DNA of 23,714 bases from Conidiobolus incongruus B7586 (lineage: Eukaryota; Entomophthoromycota; Entomophthoromycetes; Entomophthorales; Conidiobolaceae). A program made the translations under genes and the position numbers. The stretch lies in the NCBI GenBank assembly GCA_000697335.1, contig JNEM01016543.1:1-23714 (forward strand). Direction: 5' to 3'. Position 1 is the first letter of the stretch, and the number at the start of each line of letters is the position of its first letter. The notes below the pieces were generated by a model that worked only from the letters and a program-made list of their open reading frames with translations, did not search any database and was not told the origin of the DNA. Below, one piece after another: positions 1 through 10,554 of the stretch.

Positions 1-962
1 TATATATTTTATATTTTTAATCAATAGTTTGATATATATGACTATTATAATTAAAAAAAATAATTGAATTTTGTTTTATTAATATTATTTTAATTTATTA
101 CTAAAATTTATAAATTATTCAAATTAAAGTATTTAGTAATTAATTAAGATAAATTAAAAGAATATATTTAAGTTTTATATAATTCAAAATACTTTTTTAG
201 TGTTAAGTTTATATAAATTAAATTTTAATATAAATGATAATTTTAAAAAATATATATATAATACCCAATTTATAAAGTTTTTAAAGAATCAATATCATTA
301 TAATAGATTCAAATTATAATCATTTAAATGCACAAGAGAAATAGAATAAATATCATAATTTAAATACTAAAGACCATAATATAAATAGTGATTTTTCTAG
401 ATTTGTTCAATATAAAATTATCTAGTTATTAAAATCAGGTTAATATATTATATTATATATTAAACAAATTATATTCCAAATAATATCATGTTATTTGAAT
501 TGAGTAATATTAAGTATTAATCTATTACTTAGATTTCTCATCCTATAAAAAATTTACAATTTAAAAATTCTTTCAAATATTGAAGTAATTTGATACCCAT
601 TTAGATTATATTGAATTTTCATAATTATTGCTAAAAAATGGAAATTAGAATCTTTAGTATTAAAAAATATATATGAGAATATAGCTTTAATAGGAAAGAA
701 TTAATATATATAAATATATCAAAATATAAAACTTAATCTTAAAAATTGAAGGAGATAGGATTTAAATAATATATAATAAAGTTTAACCCAGAATTTTTTC
801 TAATTAGAAGCAATCTTATTCTTTTTTTTCTAGCAAATATTATTAATATATAAATTATATAATGGTATAATTTTTAAATCAATATAAAATAAAAATATTA
901 ATATATAATATTTAATAATTGAATTTATATAAAGAATCATTAAATTAATCATTGCACAATCT
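1..962. other. AT-rich spacer, no gene seen
   Basis: Very AT-rich DNA with short A and T runs and TA repeats. No reading frame of convincing length or composition is seen on either strand, and no RNA gene is recognised. The adaptor remnant at its right edge means its linkage to the rest of the window is not certain. Confidence 0.7.
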
Positions 963-981
963 AGATGTGTATAAGAGACAG
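963..981 (+). other. Tn5/Nextera mosaic-end sequence (assembly artefact)
   Basis: The 19 bases AGATGTGTATAAGAGACAG are an exact copy of the Tn5 mosaic end used in Nextera libraries. The four bases before it (ATCT) are also the last four of the reverse-complement mosaic end, as in the mate-pair junction adaptor, although the wider left half does not match cleanly. A natural 19-base match in AT-rich fungal DNA is very unlikely. It marks uncleaned adaptor, and the sequences on either side may be falsely joined. Confidence 0.93.
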
Positions 982-2209
982 GTTATATATATATAATTAT
1001 CTTGGTTTATTTCTAGTTTTTTTAAATTATAAAATATTTAATTTATATTTATACTAAAAAATATAAATTTGAACTTTAATATTTATCTTATTAAAATAGA
1101 AAAGTTTATTTTAATATTTTTTTAATTTATATAATAATAATAAAATAACAATAGAAAATAGTCTTTTAAATTAATATAAATTTTAAATAATATCCATTTT
1201 AGCATTAAAATAATAAGCTTAGTGATAAATGGTAGATTCAAATAAATTATTTTTTTATAAGATATTTGTAAATTTTGAATTATTATAGAGAATTTATAGT
1301 TAAGATTTAATGATACTAAAATAAATAAATTTTTATAATTATTATTTAACTAAAGTATAATTATATTTAATCTCTAATTATAAATTACAAATATTTTAAT
1401 TAAAAAATAATTATCAAGCATATATATATATATATATAATCTTTATTAATAGCAATATATTAGAAAAATCAGAAATTAAAAGATTTCCTATTTTTTCTTT
1501 TTAAAATAAAAATATCAAGACCAATAATCTTTATATAAATACTCAAGGAAATATCTTGATTATTTATCCATTTATAATTGGTATAATCAATTTAATTTAA
1601 ATAATATCAAATTATCTCAATCTTTTTATTTTTAATTCTATTATTATAGAAATTTGCATTTATAACACTTTAATTTTAATATTCATCATTATATCCTTCT
1701 ATCAACCAATTTAATAAAATTTAATATCGCTGGAAATTTACATTCTAAATAAAAATTATTTATAAATGCTATTAATTTTTAACAAAGAGAATGAATAAAA
1801 AATTATATTTTTGGTTTTCTCCTTTATATAAAACAGTTTTAATAAATTATGAAATTTAAATTATAAAATATATTTCTGAATGTTATTCGTTTTTGAAATT
1901 AATTTATAAATTTAATTTCTAATTTAAAAAATTTAAGTTTTTATCAATGGTAGAGTAAATAGGAATGAAAATATAATTACACTATAATGACAACTAAAAT
2001 ATTTTTTAATTTTCATATATTTTTTGTTTGATTCAAAATTAAATTAATATTCATTGTTTTAAAATTAAAAAATATATTATTTTTCATATAAAATGATAAA
2101 AATAAAGACTTTAATATTAAAATATTAAAATATTTAAAAAGTTACATATGAGTTTCAAATTTTATTCAAAATCTTTTATTTTCATCAAGTTAATATAATT
2201 ATTTTGTCA
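982..2209. other. AT-rich spacer with TA microsatellite
   Basis: No gene is supported. The stretch is A/T-dominated and includes an uninterrupted TA dinucleotide run near 1421-1438. Stops are dense in all frames. Confidence 0.65.
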
Positions 2210-2560
2210 AAAATGCTATTTATATTGTAGTTACCTAGATGGTAACCCACCTGAGCACCTTTGCCTCGCCATCTATTTCCTTATTTGAATGTTACCCCAG
2301 AAGGCACAACGCTAGTGTATAAAAGTCTCATTTTCTAGCAGAGCTATCTTACCTCTAAACTATACTCGATGATTGAGCTATATAAGAACCAATGTCATAA
2401 GTCTAACCAGAAGAGGTCAGTAGGCCTCTCACAAGGTGATGATATTCTCTTGTCTTTTTAATGAAGCCTCTGATCTAGTACTGTCACTTACTAACAATAA
2501 CTTACCTGCCTCAGTTACTTATTTTATGCATTTCTAGCAACTGGCATTGTAACAACATAA
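2210..2560 (-). other. GC-elevated island; possible Pol III-type ncRNA or SINE remnant
   Basis: About 350 bp stand out by composition from the AT-rich DNA around them. On the minus strand GTGCTCAGGTGGGTTACC (2258-2241) and its flanks resemble the loop E/helix V part of 5S rRNA (consensus of the type GTACTNGGGTGGGTGACC). A T5 run (2213-2209 read on minus) lies about 20 nt downstream, as a Pol III terminator would. A D-arm/A-box-like TAGTTTAGAGG occurs further upstream on the same strand. Two perfect small stems are visible: GTTACC/GGTAAC (2230-2246) and AGAGG/CCTCT (2412-2429). The 5' half of a 5S gene is not recognisable, so this is not called an intact 5S gene. A decayed 5S copy, a SINE or an unknown structured RNA are all possible. 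No protein relic was seen in translation. Confidence 0.35.
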
Positions 2561-4914
2561 TTCTTTTTAAATAATAAAAAAATTTTTAACATTAAACAAT
2601 ATTTATATTATTGATTATTAGCATTATTATAATATTGAAATAATAGACTATAAAAATTTTAAATACTTTAAATTAAATTTTTATTTTATCTAAAGTATTT
2701 CCATTCCTGTATATAAAATCAATGACCCATTTAATGAAAAAGCACTATTTCCTTCTGCTGCCAATTTAAAACCAAATCAAGTAATATGAACAAACTATTT
2801 CATTACACACAAAACCCCCCAAGTTGTATTACAATTTTTGTTTTTTATGTAGTTTGGGTAAATTTAATCGCAATTACCCTAGTAACTCTATTTGTATATA
2901 AACATATAGCTCACTAGTTGAATTTTAGTTAAGATATTACCAAATATACAATACAAATGGTAGAATAATTTAAAATAGTATTGATGTAACAACTAAATAA
3001 TCCACATATGTATTAGTTTTAATTTGAATCTCACTCAAACTTCCTTACAAGAGTACATTTACTATTTAGTTAGAAAAACAAATCTACTTCATAAAAATTC
3101 AATTTTTTGATATAAAGATCATCCAGATACTTATGTTAAACCAATAATTAGAAAAATCAATATCTTCTATTTATATTATAGTAAATATTTCCGATATAAA
3201 AAAATCAGTATATTTCATAAAAGTTATATTTCATTAAATCAATCCCATTGCTATTAATAAGTTCAGTGCTTTCTTTTCTGTAAAATTTTTAAATATCCAA
3301 TCATATTCAAGATGCGAGTAATCAAGACTTAGTTTACCCCTCAATGAGATAAACTAAATCTATTAACGAATAGAATGTGAATATTCAATAGAATTTTTAA
3401 TTAATTATGTACTGCAAGAATTTAAAATAAATATATTATTGACAGAGTTGAATTATGCTTATTTTAAATTCCTTAAAATTATTAGTGAGTGTATTATTAC
3501 TATTTTAATCATATTATAGAAATTAAATATTTTCCTTTATAAGTAAAATAGGTAAATTATAATAGATATATTCACCAAATCATTGTTCATTGTATTACTC
3601 TAAAATAATATTTTAAATATAAGATTTGTAAGTTTAAAATTAAGTGTATAGGATAAAAAATGTATAATTTTCATTAATAAACACTATATTTCCATTATAT
3701 ATTACTTAGTTGAATATTAATTTACTTTTATCATTTTAATTTGATCACTTAGTATATTTATTAAAATTGTTTAAATTATTTTAAATTAATAAATATAAAA
3801 TTTTAAAATCATAATTATTAAATGATAATTTTAATTTTGATATATTAAATTTAATGAATCTCTAAAAATTAATAATTGCTTTTATTGATTTCAATTTGGG
3901 AAATTACAACTGAATTTAATTGTGATTTTAGGACTATGATTATTTGCTTGTATATCGAACAATTAAGGGATGCGGATATATTAATTTGATATATTTCTAG
4001 AAACTTTAATATATACCTAAACCAATAAGAGATAACCTATTAAATCAAAAGTTATTATTATAAAATTTTAACATAAATAAATTATGATCCTCTTATAGTA
4101 AATTATTATACGTAAAAATTTGATTATCTTATAAGTATATCCTATGTTTGAATAAAAAATTTATATATAGTAAATGTCGATAAAAATTTCATCTTACATC
4201 TTAATGCTCATATATAAAAATTATTATAAAATCACTTTATTATCCACACTCCATTATTACAATAGAACAATACATATGACCTTATCACTTATGGTCTAGG
4301 TAAAACCAAAACAATACTTAAATTATAAAAACAAATTCTGAGAATTTATTTTGAAAAAATTATATAATTAAGGATATTGATTAATTTCCTGTTAAATGAA
4401 CTTAGTTAAATATTTATTTTGTATTATTAAATCACAATATATTAGTTTTAGTATTTAAAAATTCTAAGATTTTTGAACAAAATATTTATGTATTCTATTT
4501 AACTAATTTAGCATTTAAGTTTAATTGGATACATTAGATCCAATACAATAAATTTATGGTTTCAGATTATGGCTAAATATTTTAATTGTATAAAATTTAT
4601 ACTATTGATATCCTAAATTGTTTGATTAGTATATATGCTTATGTTATTAATAGTGAAATAGCTAAAAGATGATATGATTAAAATATATTTTATTCTATAT
4701 ATCGAAATTGGTTAAACTAATTGTAATCATAGCATTAAAAAATCATTGAATTATACCGATAGTATTGTCCAATATCAAACGATAATATTAATTCCACTAT
4801 CTACTATCCAATATTTCTCAAAAATTGACCTATATTATAAATATTATATATATTGATATTGAATAATGATTTATTATATTACTTAATGCCATATAGACAT
4901 ATAATTCAAGTAAT
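2561..4914. other. AT-rich spacer, no gene seen
   Basis: No coding frame, tRNA or repeat family is recognised. A slightly richer patch around 2700-2900 (with an oligo-C run near 2815-2820) gives no recognisable translation. Confidence 0.6.
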
Positions 4915-5147
4915 AGCATTTCCACTCAACTTTCAACGATGATATCTTTTCATGGATGCTTCAACTAATGTTAGATTCAAACTGTGTAATCACTAGCCTT
5001 CCTCCTTTGGATTCGTATTGGTTCTATTGATGTCATTTCATTATCTTGCTATTGATTGCTTTGAAGTCGCGACTATGACCTTGCATGAATTTTGGTAATT
5101 TTGCATATAAAATGACCTGGTAGTTTCAGTTGTTAAGAGCGGTCTAT
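4915..5147. other. GC-elevated stretch of unknown nature
   Basis: This stretch of about 230 bp is compositionally closer to coding DNA than its flanks. Translations of both strands are broken by stops and give no recognisable protein. Its right end (about 5116-5147, ending ...AAGAGCGGTCTA) looks like the D-arm/A-box part of a tRNA and is followed directly by T8, but no anticodon or T arm follows. It may be a worn-out gene or SINE fragment. Confidence 0.25.
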
Positions 5148-7469
5148 TTTTTTTAAAAATAAAATATTAACCTTATTTGTTATAGTTCAAAATATGTATA
5201 AAAAAGCTTAATAAATTCAAAATATTTATCTTTTCACAAAACCTCAAGGTTAGTGGTGTTTTTCTATTATATTTTTTCAAGATATGAAAAGAATAATTTA
5301 ATATCTAATAGAATTCAGATTGAATTATAATTGTGTACATTTTAAGTTTTTCAAAAAGAAAATCAATTTATTTTTTTGGATTTTCTTGATTTGACGAAGA
5401 TGTATTAAATTGTTAGTGTTGATAATGTTTATAGTTTTGCTGTTATGAACTATATTGGTCACCAAGAAAAAAATTTATCTCAGTTTTTTATTCTTTATTT
5501 TTTGATGTTTTTTATTCATCCGAATAGACGGTGTTTTTAGTGAAAATTACCATGTCGAATTTTTAGCGAAGTATAAATCATGTATAACAAATTTATAAAT
5601 ATATATATATATATGTCCGATAGGATAGATTAATATTTAAAGCTTTTATTTATTTTATTCATTGTTCTGATACAAATATATATTTTGGTAAATCGAATTC
5701 TCGTCAATCAACTTAAATTTACAATGACAACTATAGACATTGAGAGATATCATATACCAGCTCTTTAAAAATAATTTAAATTAATTGTTGGACTTTATGA
5801 GATAGTTGTACATATAATGGATTCATTTCTCATAAAAGCATGATAATATTATTAAGATTTCAAGTTACTGTGTACACCAAACTATTTTTGACCTACAAAT
5901 TTTATCTCCAAACCTTTAGGTATTGAATATTCAAAATATATTGATCTACATAACCATTAATAAAGGAAAATCAATTGAGAAATTTTTTTACCAAATATTA
6001 CTTAGAGTTAGATGTAATTATAAGTGGCGTTGATAAATAATTGGTAAAAGTAAAACATAATATAATTTTTTATTTCTAATCAACTGCAATGCTATTATTC
6101 TTATTAAGCTATTATTTCACTTCCAATCCAGAATTTTAAGTATTTGTATTATTAGGTATTATTTGATATTTGATTTGAACAAAATAAATCCGTCCGAATT
6201 ATTAGCACTTCTTGTTTTGGAACCGATATAAAAATGTTTTTCAGCTTGTCATATTAATCATTGAATTAATCAATAATATATGCCTGTTTATCCTTATAAA
6301 GATTAACATCTAATTTGAATATTGCTTAACATATCAAAGTCTAGATTAATAGTGTAAATAAATTTTTCAAAATTTATATCTATTGATTCAAATACCAATC
6401 AATTTTACCAAAATAGTAGTTTATTCAATAAACATATTCTAATATAGAAAAAAACCTTGGTTAATTACTACTCCGTTGATTAAAGCTAGATATAATTTCT
6501 TTGATTTCATTTATTTAAAATTCAAACTTGAAAAATATTCAAAGATGATGTAATAATTACCAATTTATAATATGATTGAGAAAAATGAAATTTATATCAA
6601 GTAATTTGTCAATATAAAATATAAAAGATTTATGTATTTATAAGTCATTTATTAATTAATTTTAAAATAATAATGCTAATTAAATTTTCTTTTTTTTTTG
6701 AAAAAATAAATAAAAAAATAAAAATATTAAATTTAAGTATATTATTATTAATTTTAAATAATTTTTTTTTGAAAAAAATATCGGGTCAATATTGAAAGTC
6801 AAGTGAATTGTACTAAGTTTAATAAGCGAAGTGGTATTGTGAAATTCAATTTGATATATCAAAGTATATGTATTAATAGTTAATAATACTAATTTGAAAA
6901 AAAAATTCTATGTTTCAGTCTTAAGAATTTAAGTGTGATAATTGCGTTGATAATGTTAACTGGGTAATATTATGTTGAATTAGGGTTATTCAATTAACAA
7001 TATAACTTTATAAATACAACAAATTTTATAATCCAATAATTAACAACTTATAAATATTTAGAAATTATATTTCGGAAAACTAGTACTAATTTAGATATAT
7101 TGTTTTTAATCATCAAAATATTTAAATATGTTAATGTATTGTTAGCATTGTTTAACTAATTTTAAATTCATTGTAGTTAATAAATATTAATTGATGAACA
7201 ATGTCAAAATATATTAAATAATTTATAATTAAATATTTTTAATTATAGGATATAGGATAAGATTTTTATATAGTTTTTTGAAATTTACTCTCACATAGTT
7301 GAGTCATATATTTATTATTTAATATTAAAAATTTGAATTTCCTTTTATCATTAAATTTAAGTAAATAACAAAATATTAATTATAAATAACTTTTATTATT
7401 CTCTACTTTTTTATTATTTTGAAGATATTTTAATCTGGATACTAATTAATACTTTCAGTTTAAGTGTTA
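5148..7469. other. AT-rich spacer with possible MITE relic
   Basis: No gene is supported. A minus-strand frame of 60 codons at 6680-6862 is composed of K, I, N, F, L and Y as expected by chance from AT-rich DNA. Around 6151-6190 the sequence resembles the right arm of the MITE copies at 7470-8512 (shared GATATTTGATTTG-like core) and may be a degraded end. Confidence 0.55.
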
Positions 7470-7723
7470 GACATGCAAAACTATTTTGCCCAAATCAAAT
7501 ATCAAACCCATACCATCACTAAAAAACATAAAACAAACTATAACTATTATGGAATCATTTTAAACAGTTTGAATATAGTATTGTTGTAAGTCTTATTGAA
7601 TGATATATCAAGCTAAGTTATTATATCTGGATGTTTTCATCAACTGTCCTTGCCATATCAGTTTTAATTTTCGCTGGTCAGGGGTATTTGGTATTTGATT
7701 TGGACATAATGATTTTGCTTGCC
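7470..7723 (+). mobile_element. MITE-like element, copy 1
   Basis: A 254-bp non-coding unit bounded by TA on both sides (7468-7469 and 7724-7725). Its ends are imperfect inverted repeats of about 40 bp: the left end begins GACATGCAAAACTATTTTGC and the right end closes with GATTTTGCTTGCC. The terminal repeat contains a small dyad (GCAAAA-CTA-TTTTGC). It is very similar to copy 3 through the interior (GGAATCATTTTAAA near the left, TTTTCGCTGGTCAGGGG near the right). TA target sites fit Tc1/mariner-type MITEs, but no transposase is present in the window to confirm the superfamily. Confidence 0.8.
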
Positions 7724-7753
7724 TAATAATATTAATTTAATAAACTAATATTA

Positions 7754-7998
7754 GACAATCAAAATCATTATATCCAAATCAAATACCAAATCCAAGCCAC
7801 CACTAAAAAAACAAACTATACCAATTATGGAATCATTTTAAAGTTTGAATATAGTATTTTAGTAAATCTTATTGATTAGTATGCCAATCTAAGTTATTCT
7901 AACTAGATATTTTAATCTAATATCCTTGCTATATGGATTTTAATTTACATTTTCAGGGATATTTGGTATTTGATTTGGACAAAATGATTTTGCTTGTC
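7754..7998 (+). mobile_element. MITE-like element, copy 2
   Basis: A 245-bp unit in the same orientation as copy 1, flanked by TA (7752-7753, 7999-8000). It has the clearest terminal inverted repeats: GACAATCAAAATCATTATAT on the left against the reverse complement of GACAAAATGATTTTGCTTGTC on the right, with the match continuing through CCAAATCAAATACCAAAT. The right repeat holds a perfect CAAAATGATTTTG dyad. The interior is clearly homologous to copies 1 and 3 but more diverged, so it is probably older or from another subfamily. It is separated from copy 1 by only 30 bp. Confidence 0.8.
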
Positions 7999-8278
7999 TA
8001 ATATTATTTTACAATATAAGGTATGAATAGTGATTTTGGAAATTTAATTGTTGATTGAAATTCTACGCTTCAAAAAAGGTTTTAAATAAAGATAAATAGT
8101 TAATAAGTTGATAAATATATTCAACTTTTTGCAAACTTTATTTTTAAGATATAAACATTTTATTTATTTTTGTCACTCTTTGATTCATGTTAGTTTTACA
8201 ATTGCTCGTAATTTGTAGTATTGTGTCCATTATTCAGTAGCTCCAATTTCAAATTTCCAAATTAGTTGTCAGCACCTA

Positions 8279-8512
8279 GTATATCAGAATCAAATATCAA
8301 ATCCAAGCTCACACTAAAAATTAAGCTGTGACAATTATGGAATCATTTTAAATAGTTTGAATGTGGTATTGTTGTAAATCTTATTGAATGATATATCAAG
8401 CTAAGTTATTATATCTGGATGTTTTTATCAATTGTTCTTGCCATATTGGATTTTAATTTTCGCTGGTCAGGGGTATTTAGTATTTGATTTGGACACAATG
8501 ATTTTGCTTGCC
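8279..8512 (+). mobile_element. MITE-like element, copy 3, at the HMG gene promoter
   Basis: A 234-bp unit in the same orientation. The interior and right end are nearly the same as copy 1 (for example TTATTGAATGATATATCAAG and CGCTGGTCAGGGGTATTT are shared exactly). The left terminal repeat is shortened, beginning GTATATCAGAATCAAATATC. TA is present at 8277-8278 and 8513-8514. Its right end lies 57 bp upstream of the HMG-box start codon, so it overlaps or abuts the likely core promoter. Confidence 0.78.
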
Positions 8513-8542
8513 TAGTAATAAATAATAGTATAAAGAAAATGG

Positions 8543-8554
8543 TATATAAATATA
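8543..8554 (+). promoter_or_regulatory. TATA-like element before the HMG gene
   Basis: TATATAAATATA lies 16-27 bp upstream of the first ATG (8570) and 91-102 bp upstream of the better-context ATG at 8645. In such AT-rich DNA TATA-like strings are common, so support comes only from position. If it is the TATA box, transcription would start near or after 8570 and favour the inner start codon. Confidence 0.3.
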
Positions 8555-8569
8555 AGCTATTGAGACTGA

Positions 8570-9340
8570 ATGAAAAAATTAAAAAATTTCAACAATAACA
8601 ATCTGATTTTGATTGATTCAATGTTTCGACAAAGCTATAATACCATGGACTTCTCTGGAAACAATGACCAAAACTACAATTCAAATTTATCAATTGAAAT
8701 GCTTTATGATAGCCATTTCTCGCAATCTGACTCTAGTGATCCATTATCTGAACCCAACTCCATTGAACTACCAGTGGCTATGGATATCTTGACCAACCCT
8801 TTAATCAATACCTATTTAAACCAAAATCAGAAAAAAACATCTTCTAAAATTCCTCGCCCACCAAACTGTTTCATACTATATCGAAAATATCTTTCTAAGT
8901 CTTTAAGAATCCAACCAAATTATAACCGCCATAGTCACAATACATCCAGAATCGCGTCCATAATGTGGAAAAATGAACCTGAGCATGTTAAAATTCATTT
9001 TCAACAGCTAGCCGAAAAATTAAAGTGTGAACATCAGAGGAAATATCCTGATTATAAATTTCAACCAAAGAGACAAAAAATGAGGACGACTGAAAATACA
9101 AAAGCTTTGAGCACAAGTGAGGTCACTACACCAACTAATAATCCTATTGAATTGAACAATACTCAATACACAAATCCTCAAGAGTTCAATTATGTTTGTC
9201 AGAATCAACTTTCATACCCCATGGAATATACCTTTTATAGTCAGCAATTCGCTAATCAGATGAATTACAACAATCCCTCAAATCCTAATAATTTCGTTTG
9301 TTTTGTTCCCTATACTCAACAATATGATACATTTCTATGA
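8570..9340 (+). CDS. MATA/MAT1-2-type HMG-box transcription factor
   Basis: An intronless gene of 256 codons, stop TGA at 9341-9343. The HMG box spans about residues 93-168. It begins PRPPNCFILYRKYL, continues with SRIASIMWKNEPEHVK and ends RKYPDYKFQPKR, the signature of the fungal MATA_HMG subfamily (mating-type MAT1-2, zygomycete SexM/SexP and relatives): sequence-specific DNA-binding nuclear regulators. The N-terminal part is Ser/Asn-rich. The C-terminal part (about 178-256) is rich in N, Q, Y and P, as in an activation domain. The first ATG (8570) has a poor context, while ATG 8645 (ACCATGG) is better, so a 231-residue product MDFSGNN... is likely. The conserved intron found inside many ascomycete MAT1-2 boxes is absent. 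The neighbours are not the TPT and RNA-helicase genes of the Mucoromycota sex locus, so a mating role is inferred from the box type only. Confidence 0.88.
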   Translation: MKKLKNFNNNNLILIDSMFRQSYNTMDFSGNNDQNYNSNLSIEMLYDSHFSQSDSSDPLSEPNSIELPVAMDILTNPLINTYLNQNQKKTSSKIPRPPNCFILYRKYLSKSLRIQPNYNRHSHNTSRIASIMWKNEPEHVKIHFQQLAEKLKCEHQRKYPDYKFQPKRQKMRTTENTKALSTSEVTTPTNNPIELNNTQYTNPQEFNYVCQNQLSYPMEYTFYSQQFANQMNYNNPSNPNNFVCFVPYTQQYDTFL

Positions 9341-9343
9341 GCT

Positions 9344-10554
9344 GATAGTTTGCAGATTATTAGTTTTCCAATAAATATAGGATATTTTTTTTGTAATCTT
9401 ATTATAAATTATATTATCAAATTTTTTGAAAATAGATGAAATATCTTAATAATTAATGTTCCTATTTTTAGTATAAATAACTCTAGATAGTGAGTTTAAT
9501 ATTCTAAAATTGAATATGGAGATATATTATTATAATTTAATCATATATTCTATTCCATCCTTATTTTTTAATAGTATTTCATTTTATAAAATTTTGGATA
9601 TTATTACTAAATACTTCATACTTTATATATTAAACAACTGATCAATAAATCATATTTTCTATTGTATATGGTATAATTTGAATAAACCATTTCTTTAAAA
9701 TTTTAAAATACTCATTATTAATTAATTTTCATAAAATGATCTTCTACTAATTATTAATTTTAAAATCGACTAAATTTTTATTTAAAAGGTTATCATTTTG
9801 AATGTGAATTAAACCAAATTGAATGACAAAGTCTCAAATTACTAAACTCTGGAATAGTTGAATATTCTATTTTATAAACTCATTTTTGTAATTCATGAAT
9901 TTCATTAAAATCAAATTCATTATCAAATTATGATACGGAAAATAATAATTTTTTAGAACTATTATATCATTAAATAATAATCGACTTTCAATAATTATTT
10001 ATTGATGATTTTTGTTAATAAACCTATTCAAATTAATTTGATCTCATTATTTTTATGTTAACATCCAAATCAAGGTAATTTATATTAAATATATTTAGAG
10101 AATTACTATCTAAATACTCCATATTGTACACTAATTGCTATTAATTTTCAAAAGCAAGATATATGATGATTGATCAATTGAATTTAGACTAATTTAAAAA
10201 AATTACCATACAATGTTCATTTAATATCCATAAAATATATGATTAATTAAATGAATTATATTAAATAATGTTTAACTGTAGGTTATATTTAATTGATATC
10301 TTTAAATGTTTAAATGGTTAAAAAATATTTATATTCAAAGGGGAAAACATGTAATACGACAAACTTGATATATCAGTTTATTCTTTAACAACTGTGCACT
10401 ACATAATAGTTTTAAAACTAATTAAGAATCAGATGAGAGTGAAAATAATAATATCTCACTAAAATTTTGGTTACAATGATGAAAAATAATGCAAATTATT
10501 TATTAATTAAAACTATAAACTTTACATTGAAACTCCTAAAATAATATCATCTAT
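9344..10554. other. Intergenic 3' to 3' spacer
   Basis: AT-rich spacer between the convergent HMG and Yta7-type genes. No gene or repeat is recognised. It must carry the 3' ends of both transcripts, but poly(A) signals cannot be told apart from background. Confidence 0.6.

Noticed and set aside
2484-2520. U1 snRNA 5' end (ACTTACCTG on the plus strand)
   Set aside because: Only the nine bases complementary to a donor site match. The U1 stem-loops and Sm site are not found downstream.
2210-2560. Intact 5S rRNA gene
   Set aside because: Only the 3' half resembles 5S. The 5' half, box A and the terminal helix are not recognisable.
6680-6862. 60-codon minus-strand gene
   Set aside because: Low-complexity K/I/N/F/L/Y composition, oligo-A/T tracts and no family resemblance; expected by chance in such DNA.
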